Positions 12,002-22,519 of a stretch of DNA of 64,000 nucleotides are shown here, one piece after another. Origin of the DNA: Hemibagrus wyckioides (taxonomy: Eukaryota > Chordata > Actinopteri > Siluriformes > Bagridae); NCBI RefSeq assembly GCF_019097595.1, contig NC_080720.1:15465852-15529851 (forward strand), written 5' to 3'. The translations under genes were made by a program, and so were the position numbers. Below the pieces are notes generated by a model, which was not told where the DNA came from, did not search any database, and saw only the letters and a list, made by a program, of their open reading frames with translations. How positions within the stretch are numbered: position 1 is the stretch's first letter; each line of letters opens with the position of its first letter.

Positions 12002-14751
12002 ATGGAAGGTAAGCTTCTTTAATTCTGTCATGAACATGTATATGTAATATGTGGTTTATCATGTATTTTTCTCTACAACATTTTCAGCTTTATGTTTGAA
12101 AATGTTTTAAAATCACCTTGTATCAATTTGTTATTCTTTGTCTACTCTGCATTTATGTGTGTGCAGGTTTGAAGCTCATGTATGCTAACCTGGAGGAAAG
12201 TCAAAACCAGGTGCAGCACAATACAGAAGGTCTGAACTCAAATGGTCTGGTAGTGAGGAGGGGACAGCCCTTTAAAATCACACTGAGCTTCAATGGACCT
12301 TATATGTCTATCAAAGATGACCTTATGCTCAGAACAGATCTATCTATGAATCCATCCAAATATGAAGGTACGAATGGATTTTATCAATCCATTTTAACTT
12401 TCTCTTTCTAAATGATCAATATTTATGTCTCACTATGTCCTTCACCTTGCCTTTCACACAGTGTTTCTTTAGACATTAAAGACCATTTAAGACCATTTAG
12501 CACTGCACTGAGAATCTGTAACTTTGGTGTTCCTCAAACAGCCACCCTACTATACACTGTCTCACTCTTTTCAATCATTCTTCCCTGCAGAAAATCTTAC
12601 CTGTGACATTCCCATCAGTTCCACAAAAGTCACATCTCCATCCCAGTGGACTGCCTACTTTCAGCCTGGCATGATGGACCCCAGCACCCCTCACAAGGCT
12701 TCTGTGTGTGTCTACAGTCCACCTACAGCTATTGTGGGAGTGTATCAGCTCTATTTGGTGTCTCGCTTTGGCTCTTACAGCTGCAGGATTGGACAGATCA
12801 CTCTGCTCTGTAATCCTTGGTGCACAGGTGAGTCTGGATTTTCCTTGAAGTTGCATCTCATTTAATACATATGAGGTTACACTATACAGTACACTGAACC
12901 ATTCAACTGTTCTGTCTCATATTATCTATCCAAAGTTAATATGAGTAGGAAAGGTGCCACAAGATTCTGAAATTGTTTGTGTCCATACTTTTCAGATGAC
13001 TCTGTCTACTTGCCTGAAGAAAATCAGAGAAAAGAGTATGTGAGGAATCGCATTGGCTTACTGTACATGGGAACAAACAATTTCATAACCAGGAGGTCAT
13101 GGGATTTTGATCAGGTGAGAGAAGCTTCTGTGTGTTACTTTAAGTATTGGTAGAGGATAAGTTTGACCTTTGGTATTGAAAGAATTTCAAAATTTTGGTG
13201 TTAAAAGAATTTTTAGGGGGAAAACGAGTTATTGCTTTAATTATCAGCATGATCCATAACAGTCTATGTCACTTGAACCTGATCCTTATCATCTTTTCTT
13301 TGCTTGACTGGCTTAAGCGAGTGATCCTTATTTTTGAGCTCTGTGCAGTTCAAGCTACAAAAGTGATAACAAGCATGGATCCCTTTGTCTTTTGTTAGCA
13401 TCAAGCTAGCCAGATAATTGTAATGAGTGTTGTATAATTACATCCTCAAATATGAATAAATAATATTATATACTGTACATCTGTATAGTCAGTGTTTTAT
13501 GTTGATGTCACAGACGCAGTAGATTAATGTATTATCTATGTTTTCAGTATGAGAGTGGTATCCTGGACATCTGTATGATGATGCTGCAGGTGAGCAATGA
13601 ACACAAGCAAAACTGGAGAAGAGATTATACTAAGCGTTTTGACCCTGTTTACATCAGCAGAGTCGTCTCAGCTATGGTGAGCAACTGCACTCCAACCTCT
13701 TCTGCTTCTCTCTCATGTCTGTCTCAGTTCTTTTTCTGTGTACTGATAGAGTTCTTTTGAGCAGGTAAATCATGATGATGACTGCGGTGTTCTGGAAGGG
13801 AACTGGAATGGGAATTATAGCAGTGGTGTCAACCCGTCAGATTGGGAAGAAAGTGGAAGCATTCTGAAACAGTGGGCCAATTCTAACTTCCGTCCTGTCC
13901 AATATGGACAGTGCTGGGTTTTTGCTGCTGTCATGTGCACTGGTACTGAATAATACAAGCATTTCGTAATGATGAGAAAGCTTTTTTGGGGAAAATGCAT
14001 GCTTAAAAATCATGTCTTCATTAGTAATGAGAGTCCTGGGAATCCCGACTCGTGTGGTCACCAACTTTAACTCGGCTCATGACACTAATAAGAACATGGA
14101 GATTGAGGAGTATTACTCTGAGAAAGGGGAAAGGCTGCCTCATGGTGACAGCATCTGGTGAGTTATTAATGGTGCAGTGGTGATCACACTACTTGCATGG
14201 TCAGTTACTACATTACCTAAATTTCTTAGACTGTTATATCTTCCTTGCAGGAACTTTCACGTGTGGGTGGAGTGCTGGATGAAGAGAGAAGATCTGCCGG
14301 AAGGATATGATGGCTGGCAGGCGGTCGACCCTACTCCACAGGAGAGAAGTGATGGTCAGTCTTGTTTCCTTAGCTGAAGCATATCATGAATTTCTAGAAC
14401 TTGTTATTAGTAGACATTTGTGGTAAATAGGGGTATAGCAGTTTAATTATGTCAGAACTTAATGCTGAATTACCCATCCCATTACAGGAACATTCAGATG
14501 TGGTCCTGCCCCAGTAAAAGCTATTCGGGAGTGTCGGACTGACATGAACTATGATGTCCCATTCATCTACGCTGAAGTTAATGCTGTAGTGCATAGGTAC
14601 ATTATGTGCCAATCACAAATATTGAGCTGCACCACTGAAACAGACAGAGTGGGTGCTCTCATATGCACCAAGGGCCTGGGATCTGACAAACCACAGGACA
14701 TCACTTCTACCTACAAACACAACAAAGGTGAAATAAGAGATCAAGTAATAC

Positions 14752-14808
<57 letters not shown>

Positions 14809-17119
14809 TTAAAATGCTTTTTGCTTGTTTTTTTTTTTTTAACTTTGTTTCTATGTAGCTAACATATCCTTTTCCCCATCATTGCAGGTTTACAGCCATT
14901 TGACAGCGTATCAGGTCAATGTAAGTCCTTAATTTTAGGTACAATCGATCCTGTCGTGTCAATTTTTTAAAAAAATTTAATATCATTATACTATGATATA
15001 TATTAAGAATATAGGTAAATAATCAACAGACTTTATTAAGTATTGAATATTTTTGCTTACAGTGCCAAGAACTCCACCAACTAACTATGGTAAATTCTGT
15101 CATTCTGTGCTCTTATTTTTACTATACTGTTAATGAAAAATAACTGTTACCTTTTCATCAGTGTTATTGTTAATTGTTATTGAGATAAGACTAGTAAAAT
15201 GCCTACGTTTTATATCCTTGTGCACAGAATCAGCTCGAGGTTTTTCTGTAGAGCTGAACCTTGATAAAATGCCTGTTGTTGGAGAAAATATCTGCTTCTC
15301 AGTCATTGTGACTAATCTTGACAGCGTTCAGAAGAGAGTGAGAGAATACGCCAATGCTCAGGCAAAGCGATATGACACCATTCCTTCTGATACCTTCTGG
15401 GAGGCTGATAACTTCATTGAGCTTTCTCCTTATGGAAGTATGTGTTCATGCAAGCGTGTAGAATTTATGTTTATTTGAGTTGATGTCTAAACAAGATTTA
15501 GCCTAAGTTTTAATTCAGTGAAAAATTTAATGTTTCCATATTTGGAAGATGTCTATATCACTATTAATAGAGCTACAGTCATTCATTTAATCTTGTTCCA
15601 GAGGTTTTGTCTGAGAAATGTTTATAATGAGCGAAAGTGAAAATAATGAGCAATATTACTTTGATGAAATTGTCCAATCAGTAACATTTCTGTCATATAT
15701 TCTGTTATAGTAATAACTTACTGTAACCAGAACATTATTATGTTATCTGTGGTCTAACATATTTTTCTATTGCTCTTTACTCAGAGACTGTGCTACAACA
15801 CCAGATCTCATACAGTCAGTATTCTGCACTGAAGAATGAACAGCTAGTCAATCTGGCAGTGGTCATAACAGATATGGCAACTGAAAAGCGACTCATAGCT
15901 TCTAAAGAGTTCAACATCAACTTCCCATTCATCCTCATACAGGTAGAAGATCCAGGCTAAAACATGTTAGAAGAAAAAGAGGTCTTTACATTGTGTACAC
16001 TTTTAATTACACATTTATATGCACATCTATATAGCTTATATTATCATGAAGTAGAGCTGATACAGTAAACAAGGCAGAACTATGAATGAAAAAATCTTTA
16101 TTTAACTTAAAATTATGAAGCTTTATCAACTTTATTAACAATCATTGTAAATGACTGGAAATTATCAATCATTTAAAATAAATGTTTACTTGCTGCCTGA
16201 CCTTGTAACAATATCACTGTTTGTTTTGTCCAGGTTGCCGACCCAGACACTGTCACTGTGGGCAGACGCCAGGTTGCTACTGTGACATTCACCAATCTAT
16301 TCTCTGTGCCGGTGAGAGGCATGTTGACTGTGGCTGGTTCAGCCCTGCTGGAGGACAAAATACACATTAAGTATGTGAAAAGCTTTCAGTTCAGTCACAG
16401 TTTACAATGCTCTTAATGAGATTCTTTCAAAATACGCATTCTTTCCTGAAGGGTCATAGAGTAGAGTGTAAAAGCAACAAAAATAAGCACTGTTGCATCT
16501 ATTAAAGTTTTGTGACGTCAGCTTCTACCCTCTAAATAACTAAATAGTGCATGTCTAAATTGGTTGTGGTGACTGATTGGGAAACGTCAGTATTACAGCA
16601 TAAAGCAATGCTTTATGTTCACTATGAGCTAAACCATTTAATATGGGAGACTTTTTGCATGAGACACACAAAGAAAGTGCATGTGAAATATGTTTGTAAT
16701 GCAGACATACAGATTACACAGGAATGTTTGTACTGAACAAAGTTCAGGTATTGAGTCATCTTAAAGAAAGCATGGATGTTGCATTCAAACTAAATCTAAC
16801 CTCTAACCTTTATACCTTGTTATCTCGGCCATTTAGCTGTTTATTTACTTTCTTCCACTTTATCCATTATATTGCCTAACTGGTAAAAAAAAAAAAAATA
16901 ATTATTGACACAGAATGTATAGTAAGACCACTGTATTCATTTCTATGCTGGCTTCTTCTTCCCTGCTACAGTGTTGAACTTTTGCAGCCCAGTGAGACCA
17001 TAAACACTGAGGTACGTTTTACACCAAAGAGTCCAGGAAAGAAGATGCTGTATGCTACTCTAAACCTGGATTACAACCGTGCTGTTTTCCGTGGCTACAG
17101 AACCTTTATGGTTCTGTAA
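12002..17119 (+). CDS. Transglutaminase (protein-glutamine gamma-glutamyltransferase), complete, 15 coding exons
   Basis: A calcium-dependent enzyme family that cross-links glutamine to lysine side chains. Exons: 12002-12008, 12167-12367, 12591-12827, 12996-13114, 13548-13676, 13765-13942, 14025-14157, 14251-14354, 14488-14727, 14888-14920, 15063-15089, 15228-15437, 15785-15942, 16234-16370, 16972-17119. They sum to 2061 nt (686 residues plus TAA), all GT-AG and in phase. Domains: N-terminal beta-sandwich about 1-148 (LVVRRGQPF), core about 149-450, a short linker, then two beta-barrels about 471-592 and 593-686. The triad is visible: Cys281 in [10 protein letters not shown], His338 in [10 protein letters not shown], Asp361 in [10 protein letters not shown]; Trp245 aligns with the oxyanion Trp of TGM2. 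No signal peptide is seen. Exons 10 and 11 are 33- and 27-nt microexons. Location near pxmp4 and vstm2l suggests a TGM2-side gene, but the linker recalls TGM5-like proteins, so I assign no symbol. Confidence 0.95.
14752..14802. repeat. (GA)n microsatellite in transglutaminase intron 9
   Basis: A run of about 25 GA dinucleotides with two A-rich interruptions, just after exon 9. Other transglutaminase introns (for example 13115-13547, 15438-15784, 15943-16233, 16371-16971) show no element I recognise. Confidence 0.9.
14888..15089 (+). other. Two microexons encoding the core-to-barrel linker of the transglutaminase
   Basis: Exon 10 (14888-14920, 33 nt) and exon 11 (15063-15089, 27 nt) both start and end in the same phase (one nucleotide of a codon), so either can be skipped or included without breaking the frame. 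They encode a linker rich in Pro and Thr (LPRTPPTNY in exon 11). Acceptors attgcag and ttacag and donors gtaagt and gtaaat are acceptable. Confidence 0.8.
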
Positions 17120-17286
17120 ACTAATATATATAACTGAGAAATTATGTGAAATTGTATTCTTTTTATTGTAGTGTTTACATAACTACAATAACAATCTACT
17201 AACTGAGATAAAAAAGTGATGTACATGTATCTATGCCATTTTAAATTTTGGTAATTTATCACATAGCTTGTATTACTTGTATTATA

Positions 17287-17287
<1 letters not shown>

Positions 17288-17376
<89 letters not shown>
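17288..17376. repeat. Compound (CT)n(TA)n microsatellite 3' of the transglutaminase
   Basis: About 22 CT repeats followed by about 20 TA repeats, ending in the TA that abuts the left end of the Tc1 element. The TA run resumes on the far side of the element at 18625. Confidence 0.95.
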
Positions 17377-17379
<3 letters not shown>

Positions 17380-18621
17380 TATATTGCCAAAAGTATTCGC
17401 TCACCCATCCAAATAATCAGAATCAGGTGTTCCAATCACTTCCATGGCCACAGGTGTATAAAATCAAGCACCTAGGCATGCAGACTGTTTTTACAAACAT
17501 TTGTGAAAGAATGGGTCGCTCTCAGGAGCTCAGTGAATTCCAGCGTGGAACTGTGATAGGATGCCACCTGTGCAACAAATCCAGTCGTGAAATTTCCTCG
17601 CTCCTAAATATTCCACAGTTAACTGTCAGCTGTATTATAAGAACGTGGAAGTGTTTGGGAACGACAGCAACTCAGCCACGAAGTGGTAGGCCACGTAAAC
17701 TGACGGAGCGGGGTCAGTGGATGCTGAGGCGCATAGTGTGAAGAGGTCGCCAACTTTCTGCAGAGTCAATCGCTACAGACCTCCAAACTTCATGTGGCCT
17801 TCAGATTAGCTCAAGAACAGTGCGCAGAGAGCTTCATGGAATGGGTTTCCATGGCCGAGCAGCTGCATCCAAGCCATACATCACCAAGTGCAATGCAAAG
17901 CGTCAGATGCAGTGGTGTAAAGCACGCCGCCACTGGACTCTAGAGCAGTGGAGACGCGTTCTCTGGAGTGACGAATCGCGCTTCTCCATCTGGCAATCTG
18001 ATGGACGAGTCTGGGTTTGGCGGTTGCCAGGAGAACGGTACTTGTCTGACTGCATTGTGCCAAGTGTAAAGTTTGGTGGAGGGGGGATTATGGTGTGGGG
18101 TTGTTTTTCAGGAGCTGGGCTTGGCCCCTTAGTTCCAGTGAAAGGAACTCTGAATGCTTCAACATACCAAGACATTTTGGACAATTCCATGCTCCCAACT
18201 TTGTGGGAACAGTTTGGAGCTGGCCCCTTCCTCTTCCAACATGACTGTGCACCAGTGCACAAAGCAAGGTCCTTAAAGACATGGATGACAGAGTCTGGTG
18301 TGGATGAACTTGACTGGCCTGCACAGAGTCCTGACCTCAACCCGATAGAACACCTTTGGGATGAATTAGAGCAGAGACTGAGAGCCAGGCCTTCTCGTCC
18401 AACATCAGTGTGTGACCTCACAAATGCGCTTCTGGAAGAATGGTTAAAAATTCCCATAAACACACTCCTAAACCTTGTGGACAGCCTTCCCAGAAGAGTT
18501 GAAGCTGTTATAGCTGCAAAGGGTGGACCGACGTCATATTGAACCCTATGGATTAGGAATGGGATGTCACTTAAGTTCATATGCGAGTCAAGGCAGGTGA
18601 GCGAATACTTTTGGCAATATA

Positions 18622-18624
<3 letters not shown>
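17377..18624 (+). mobile_element. Full-length Tc1/mariner-type transposon, copy 1 (1248 bp)
   Basis: Bounded by a 29-bp perfect terminal inverted repeat beginning CACTATATTGCCAAAAGTAT (17377-17405 and 18596-18624) and flanked on both sides by TA, the Tc1 target. It carries a transposase gene on the + strand with one premature stop. It is inserted in a TA microsatellite 258 bp after the transglutaminase stop codon. It shares its structure with the copy at 29191-30447 and is exactly 9 bp shorter. Confidence 0.97.
17511..18542 (+). pseudogene. Tc1 transposase (DD34E), interrupted by one stop codon
   Basis: The frame runs from ATG 17511 ([13 protein letters not shown]) to TGA at 18540-18542, 343 codons. 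The N-terminal part is the paired-like helix-turn-helix DNA-binding region, with a GRPR motif at residues 59-62. The catalytic triad is visible: Asp154 in WSDESRF, Asp245 in [11 protein letters not shown], Glu280 in [12 protein letters not shown], giving 34 residues between the last two, as in Tc1 proper. The only break is a TGA at 17739-17741 (codon 77) where the other copy has CGA, a C-to-T change of the CpG-decay type. The frame is otherwise open to the C-terminal GGPTSY. In its present state the gene cannot give full-length transposase, though downstream ATGs exist (for example 17820). Confidence 0.95.

Positions 18625-18686
<62 letters not shown>
18625..18686. repeat. (TA)n microsatellite between two transposon ends
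   Basis: About 31 TA dinucleotides joining the right end of Tc1 copy 1 to the start of a different Tc1-family fragment at 18687. Confidence 0.95.
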
Positions 18687-18691
<5 letters not shown>

Positions 18692-19045
18692 TACCAGTCA
18701 AAAGTTTGGACACATCTTCTAATTCCATGGTCTTTCCTGATGTTTATTTCTTTCTACATTGTAAAACAATGCTAAAGGCGGCCAAAATACACAATAATGT
18801 CCTTTGAACAGTTGATATTGAGATATGTCTGCTACTGATGCTCTGTAAAGCCTTCATAACGGCTCTAATCTGAGGTGCTGTTAATTGGTGATTTCTGAGG
18901 CTGGTAACTCTAAATGAACTTCTCCTCCGCAGCAGAGGTAAATTTTGGTCTTGCTTTACTGGGATGGTCTGCATGTGAGCCAGTTTCATCATGGTGCTTG
19001 ATGGGTTTTGCAAATGCACTTGACAATACTGTTCTTGTTGGTGGA
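18687..19045 (-). mobile_element. Truncated Tc1-like fragment of a second family
   Basis: Starts with cacactaccagtcaaaagtt, the terminal repeat of a common fish Tc1-like family, and continues with the reverse complement of the transposase 5' part (the minus-strand reading includes RRRSSFRVTSLRNHQLTAPQ). It stops near 19045 with no second terminal repeat, so only the end with the N-terminal coding region remains. It is decayed. Confidence 0.85.
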
Positions 19046-21494
19046 TGATATTTATGGCTAATAAATGAGAATTCACTGTAATTTTCTGCCTCCATAATAT
19101 CCCATAGTAGGCAGAAACAGGCATGCAAGTAAGAATCTGAAAACAAAACTACTGCAAGAATACCTCTTTATCATGATCTTTAATCATGAGAACTTGGCAA
19201 ACAAGACTGCTGTTAAAACTGTTTAAACCATAGGAAACATTAAAAAAAATTTAGCCAGTAGAGGGCATTATGCTTCTTTTATTAACCAGCACAGTCCCCC
19301 AGGCACAGGCCCCAAACTCATACCTTGAACTACCCACAAAAAGTTCCTGCCCAAATACAGTACGACAAAACTGAGTCTATGTAATTAGCTGCAATGTTTA
19401 GGAAGAGTACCATTAGGACAGGTCACCGGACCACTGAACCATAACCTGTAAGTGTTTATAGAAAAGACTTTTACTAAATATTCAGTGACATATATTTGGT
19501 TTGAGGATAAAAATGTATGCTTGAGTGCTGTACAAATAACTGTCATCCAATTCAGGGTGTATTCCTGCTTTGCTCTTAAAGATAGGCTCCAGATCTTCCA
19601 CAAGCCCCACCAGAATTAAGCAGTAACTGAAAATGAATGAAAGAATCAATGTTCAAAGGAGCATATTGACCCTGTTAGTACTTTAGCCATTGCAGAAAAG
19701 AAATACAAGATTGGCTTCTGTGGGAATTAACTGCTTTATCCTCGGTCTGAGCCAAAAGAATCCCCCCATCCGCTTTTTCTCTCTCTAAGGTAATGCTTTT
19801 GTGTGTGTGTCATGTTCTGTTGGCAAGAGATGCAGCTATTATTGATTGGTAGCTGGATAATGAAAAGAGCACAGTTCAGTGCACATTGCAGTTTCTTTCT
19901 CTTCCTTCACTAAATCTGTCACATTCCCTTCTGCCATGAACTAGCCAGTCACTGATGAATGTCACTCATCTACAGATCAACATTGCCTAACAGAGCATGA
20001 CTGTAATGAACCTTCAGTAGAGTGTTTGCCGATCTTGTTTACCATGAATTCTCAGTGGACATATGAATACATTTGTTTTACCCACAAGTGTGAACAATAC
20101 TGTATATAGGGAGCTAAAGGTTACAGCTTTAAGGCTGCAACATGAGAACTATTAACACTTCTCAGTGCACATTGCATTCAGAACTGATTTGTTTTTCGTA
20201 TGCAGAGAGGTGTGTAGTACATAGGTGTGCTACATGAGAAACAATGATCCATAACTATACATGTACAGTATATGCATGGCTGAGGGAATATGAGAATACC
20301 AAGAATAATGGTATGCCAGAAACACTGAGCTGGCCATATATAATGTGCATTTAACCAACACATTTCATTTTTGCAGTGACGATAAATGCTAAATGATTAA
20401 AGAGATTGAGATTGAGATGGAGGAGTAATTTGTAGTAATGCATGCACACAAGTGCCTGATATGTGTTAAGGCAGAAGACATCTAATGCATCTATTATTCA
20501 CACAACAAATATGATGGCATAAATTTACTATTTACGTGATGTGGTTGGCTGGATTTCATGATAGCAGTTTTTATGTATCATGCCATAAAAATAATACATG
20601 CCAAGGGTATTTTTCTCCCTAAGGGTAAAGTCAAAATGGAAGTCATCTAGTTGTCTTTGCCTAATAGAAGTGTCATGTTTTCTAATTACTATTTGATATA
20701 CTATCTTTTGTATTTTGCACACACATGCACACACAGACAAATGTTACTAACTTTGTTAGAATAAGAGGTTTGACTTTCATGCTTCATGTCCAAGCAGAAC
20801 ACAACACTGACACTCCCACGTTCTATGATAAAGCCTGTAGGATACACAATAATAAGTTAGACTTTTTCGAACACTGGTGCAATAGTATGACTGGCCTGCA
20901 AAATCAAACCTCAGTCCTATCAATTAATTATAGGATTACTTGAAACAGCAGATTTATGACATTCATGGCTTCCTCACCTGACAGGATTGGCAGTGTTACT
21001 TAGCAAACAAGGTGACTGAGTTGAAGATGAAAGATTGTCTTCTAAATAACTGTTTGCAAATAGTTTTTTATTTAATCAAAATAATAACCTATTTAAATAA
21101 CTTAATCATGGTGGGGGCACTTTGCTAGTTAGCTACTGAAAAAAAATGCAAAGCAACTATAAAACAGCTTATTAGCTAACATCTATTAGCTTTAACCTGC
21201 ATCTAATTATTATTAAACCCATTAGCTTCAAAAACAATAAACCTAATACAATAAAGTTGTTAATTTACAATTAAGTTGTTAATCTCTTTATATACCATAA
21301 TGTGTTTACTTCTTGAATTAGAAGATGTAAATGCACTGCTTGAACAATAGTTCTGGCTGTAACATAAATGGTTTATAGTAATGCACACTTTCTAATGCGT
21401 TATTGTTTCTATAGTAACATCTCATTCACAATTACTTGTACGGTATACACTCCACATAGCCTAATACTAATGAAACCTATTTCAAAAAGTGCTG
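19046..21494. other. Gene-poor unique sequence
   Basis: No splice-bounded exon, RNA gene or recognisable repeat. Open frames are short and lack any family resemblance. Confidence 0.5.
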
Positions 21495-22140
21495 CTATTA
21501 AACAAAGTAAAACACACTGGCTGCAATTTACCACCTCTTCAGGACCTGTACACTTCCAGGACCCCAGAGCAGGCAGTTAAGATTGTGGCTGACCCCTCTC
21601 ACCTTGGATGCAATCTTTTTGATGAACCCCCCTCCTTCAGGAGTCTGCACTCCATCAAGACAAAAACCTCACGCCATAAAATCAGTTTCTTCAGATCAGC
21701 AACTGGCCTCATCAGCAATATGCAGGAGCCGACATGATCTCTTATCTGCCTACATGGACGTTAACACATAAACCCCCTTTGTTGTGTTCATATGCATTAC
21801 ATATGACTCAGACAGCCGTACTGCACCATATCTTATCTTACTACCTCAAACTGCGAGCATTTGTCCTGGTCCTCTAATGTACAGTTAATGTTTTTATCTG
21901 TACTGAATGTAGCATTTGTAATTTAGCATTTGCCCTGGTTCATTTTTATGCACTATAATACTACAATCTCATACACTTTTTTCCTTTTGCTTAAAATTCT
22001 TAGATTTTTCTTTTATATTTTTATGTATTTTCTCATTGTTTGCCATCCTTGCTAACTATGCACCAATAAACCATAGCGGATTCATTGTACATGTAATACC
22101 CACAGTACTTGGCAATAAAGCTGATCCTGATTCTGATTAT
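21495..22140 (+). mobile_element. 3' end of an L2-like LINE
   Basis: Around 21500-21740 a frame with LPPLQDLYTSRTPEQAVKIV and TKTSRHKISFFRSATGL corresponds to the C-terminus of the LINE polyprotein (pattern DPSHP, then a Ser/Arg-rich block, then NSFFP). The consensus Gly-Arg-Arg-Tyr block has decayed. The 3' UTR ends with caataaagctgatcctgatt and ctgattatt, a typical tandem-style tail. Confidence 0.75.
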
Positions 22141-22519
22141 TAACTTAAAAAGAGAGAAAGCACGAAAGACTGCCTAGTGCATTTTGTTGCAGATTGCCTG
22201 ACCGAAGGATGTTCAATGTTTATGATTTTGGATTGTAAATAAAGCTGTCTTATCCTGTACTTGTGTCCGTCTCTGCCATCGTAACATTGTTTATAGCTGA
22301 TATAGTGCTATTTCTTACAAATTATTTCTCGTACAATCTGGACAAGGACATCATCAGCACAAAAAAAAAAAAGAAAGCTGAAGATCAATTCCAATCTGAA
22401 TTGTTTTTAAACACAGATCTGGCTTGCATTAGATGGGCATTGATTTTAACCAGTGTTTCAGCCTTGTGAGATGTGAGCCTGCACTGTACTGGAGTCTCTG
22501 TACACTATGTTTTGAATTG

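Noticed and set aside
12575..12856. 93-codon open frame on the - strand
   Set aside because: Lies opposite exon 3 of the transglutaminase, whose + strand reading matches the family.
17903..18691. 262-codon open frame antisense to Tc1 copy 1
   Set aside because: It is a shadow of the transposase reading frame and partly of the TA repeat; no family matches the antisense product.
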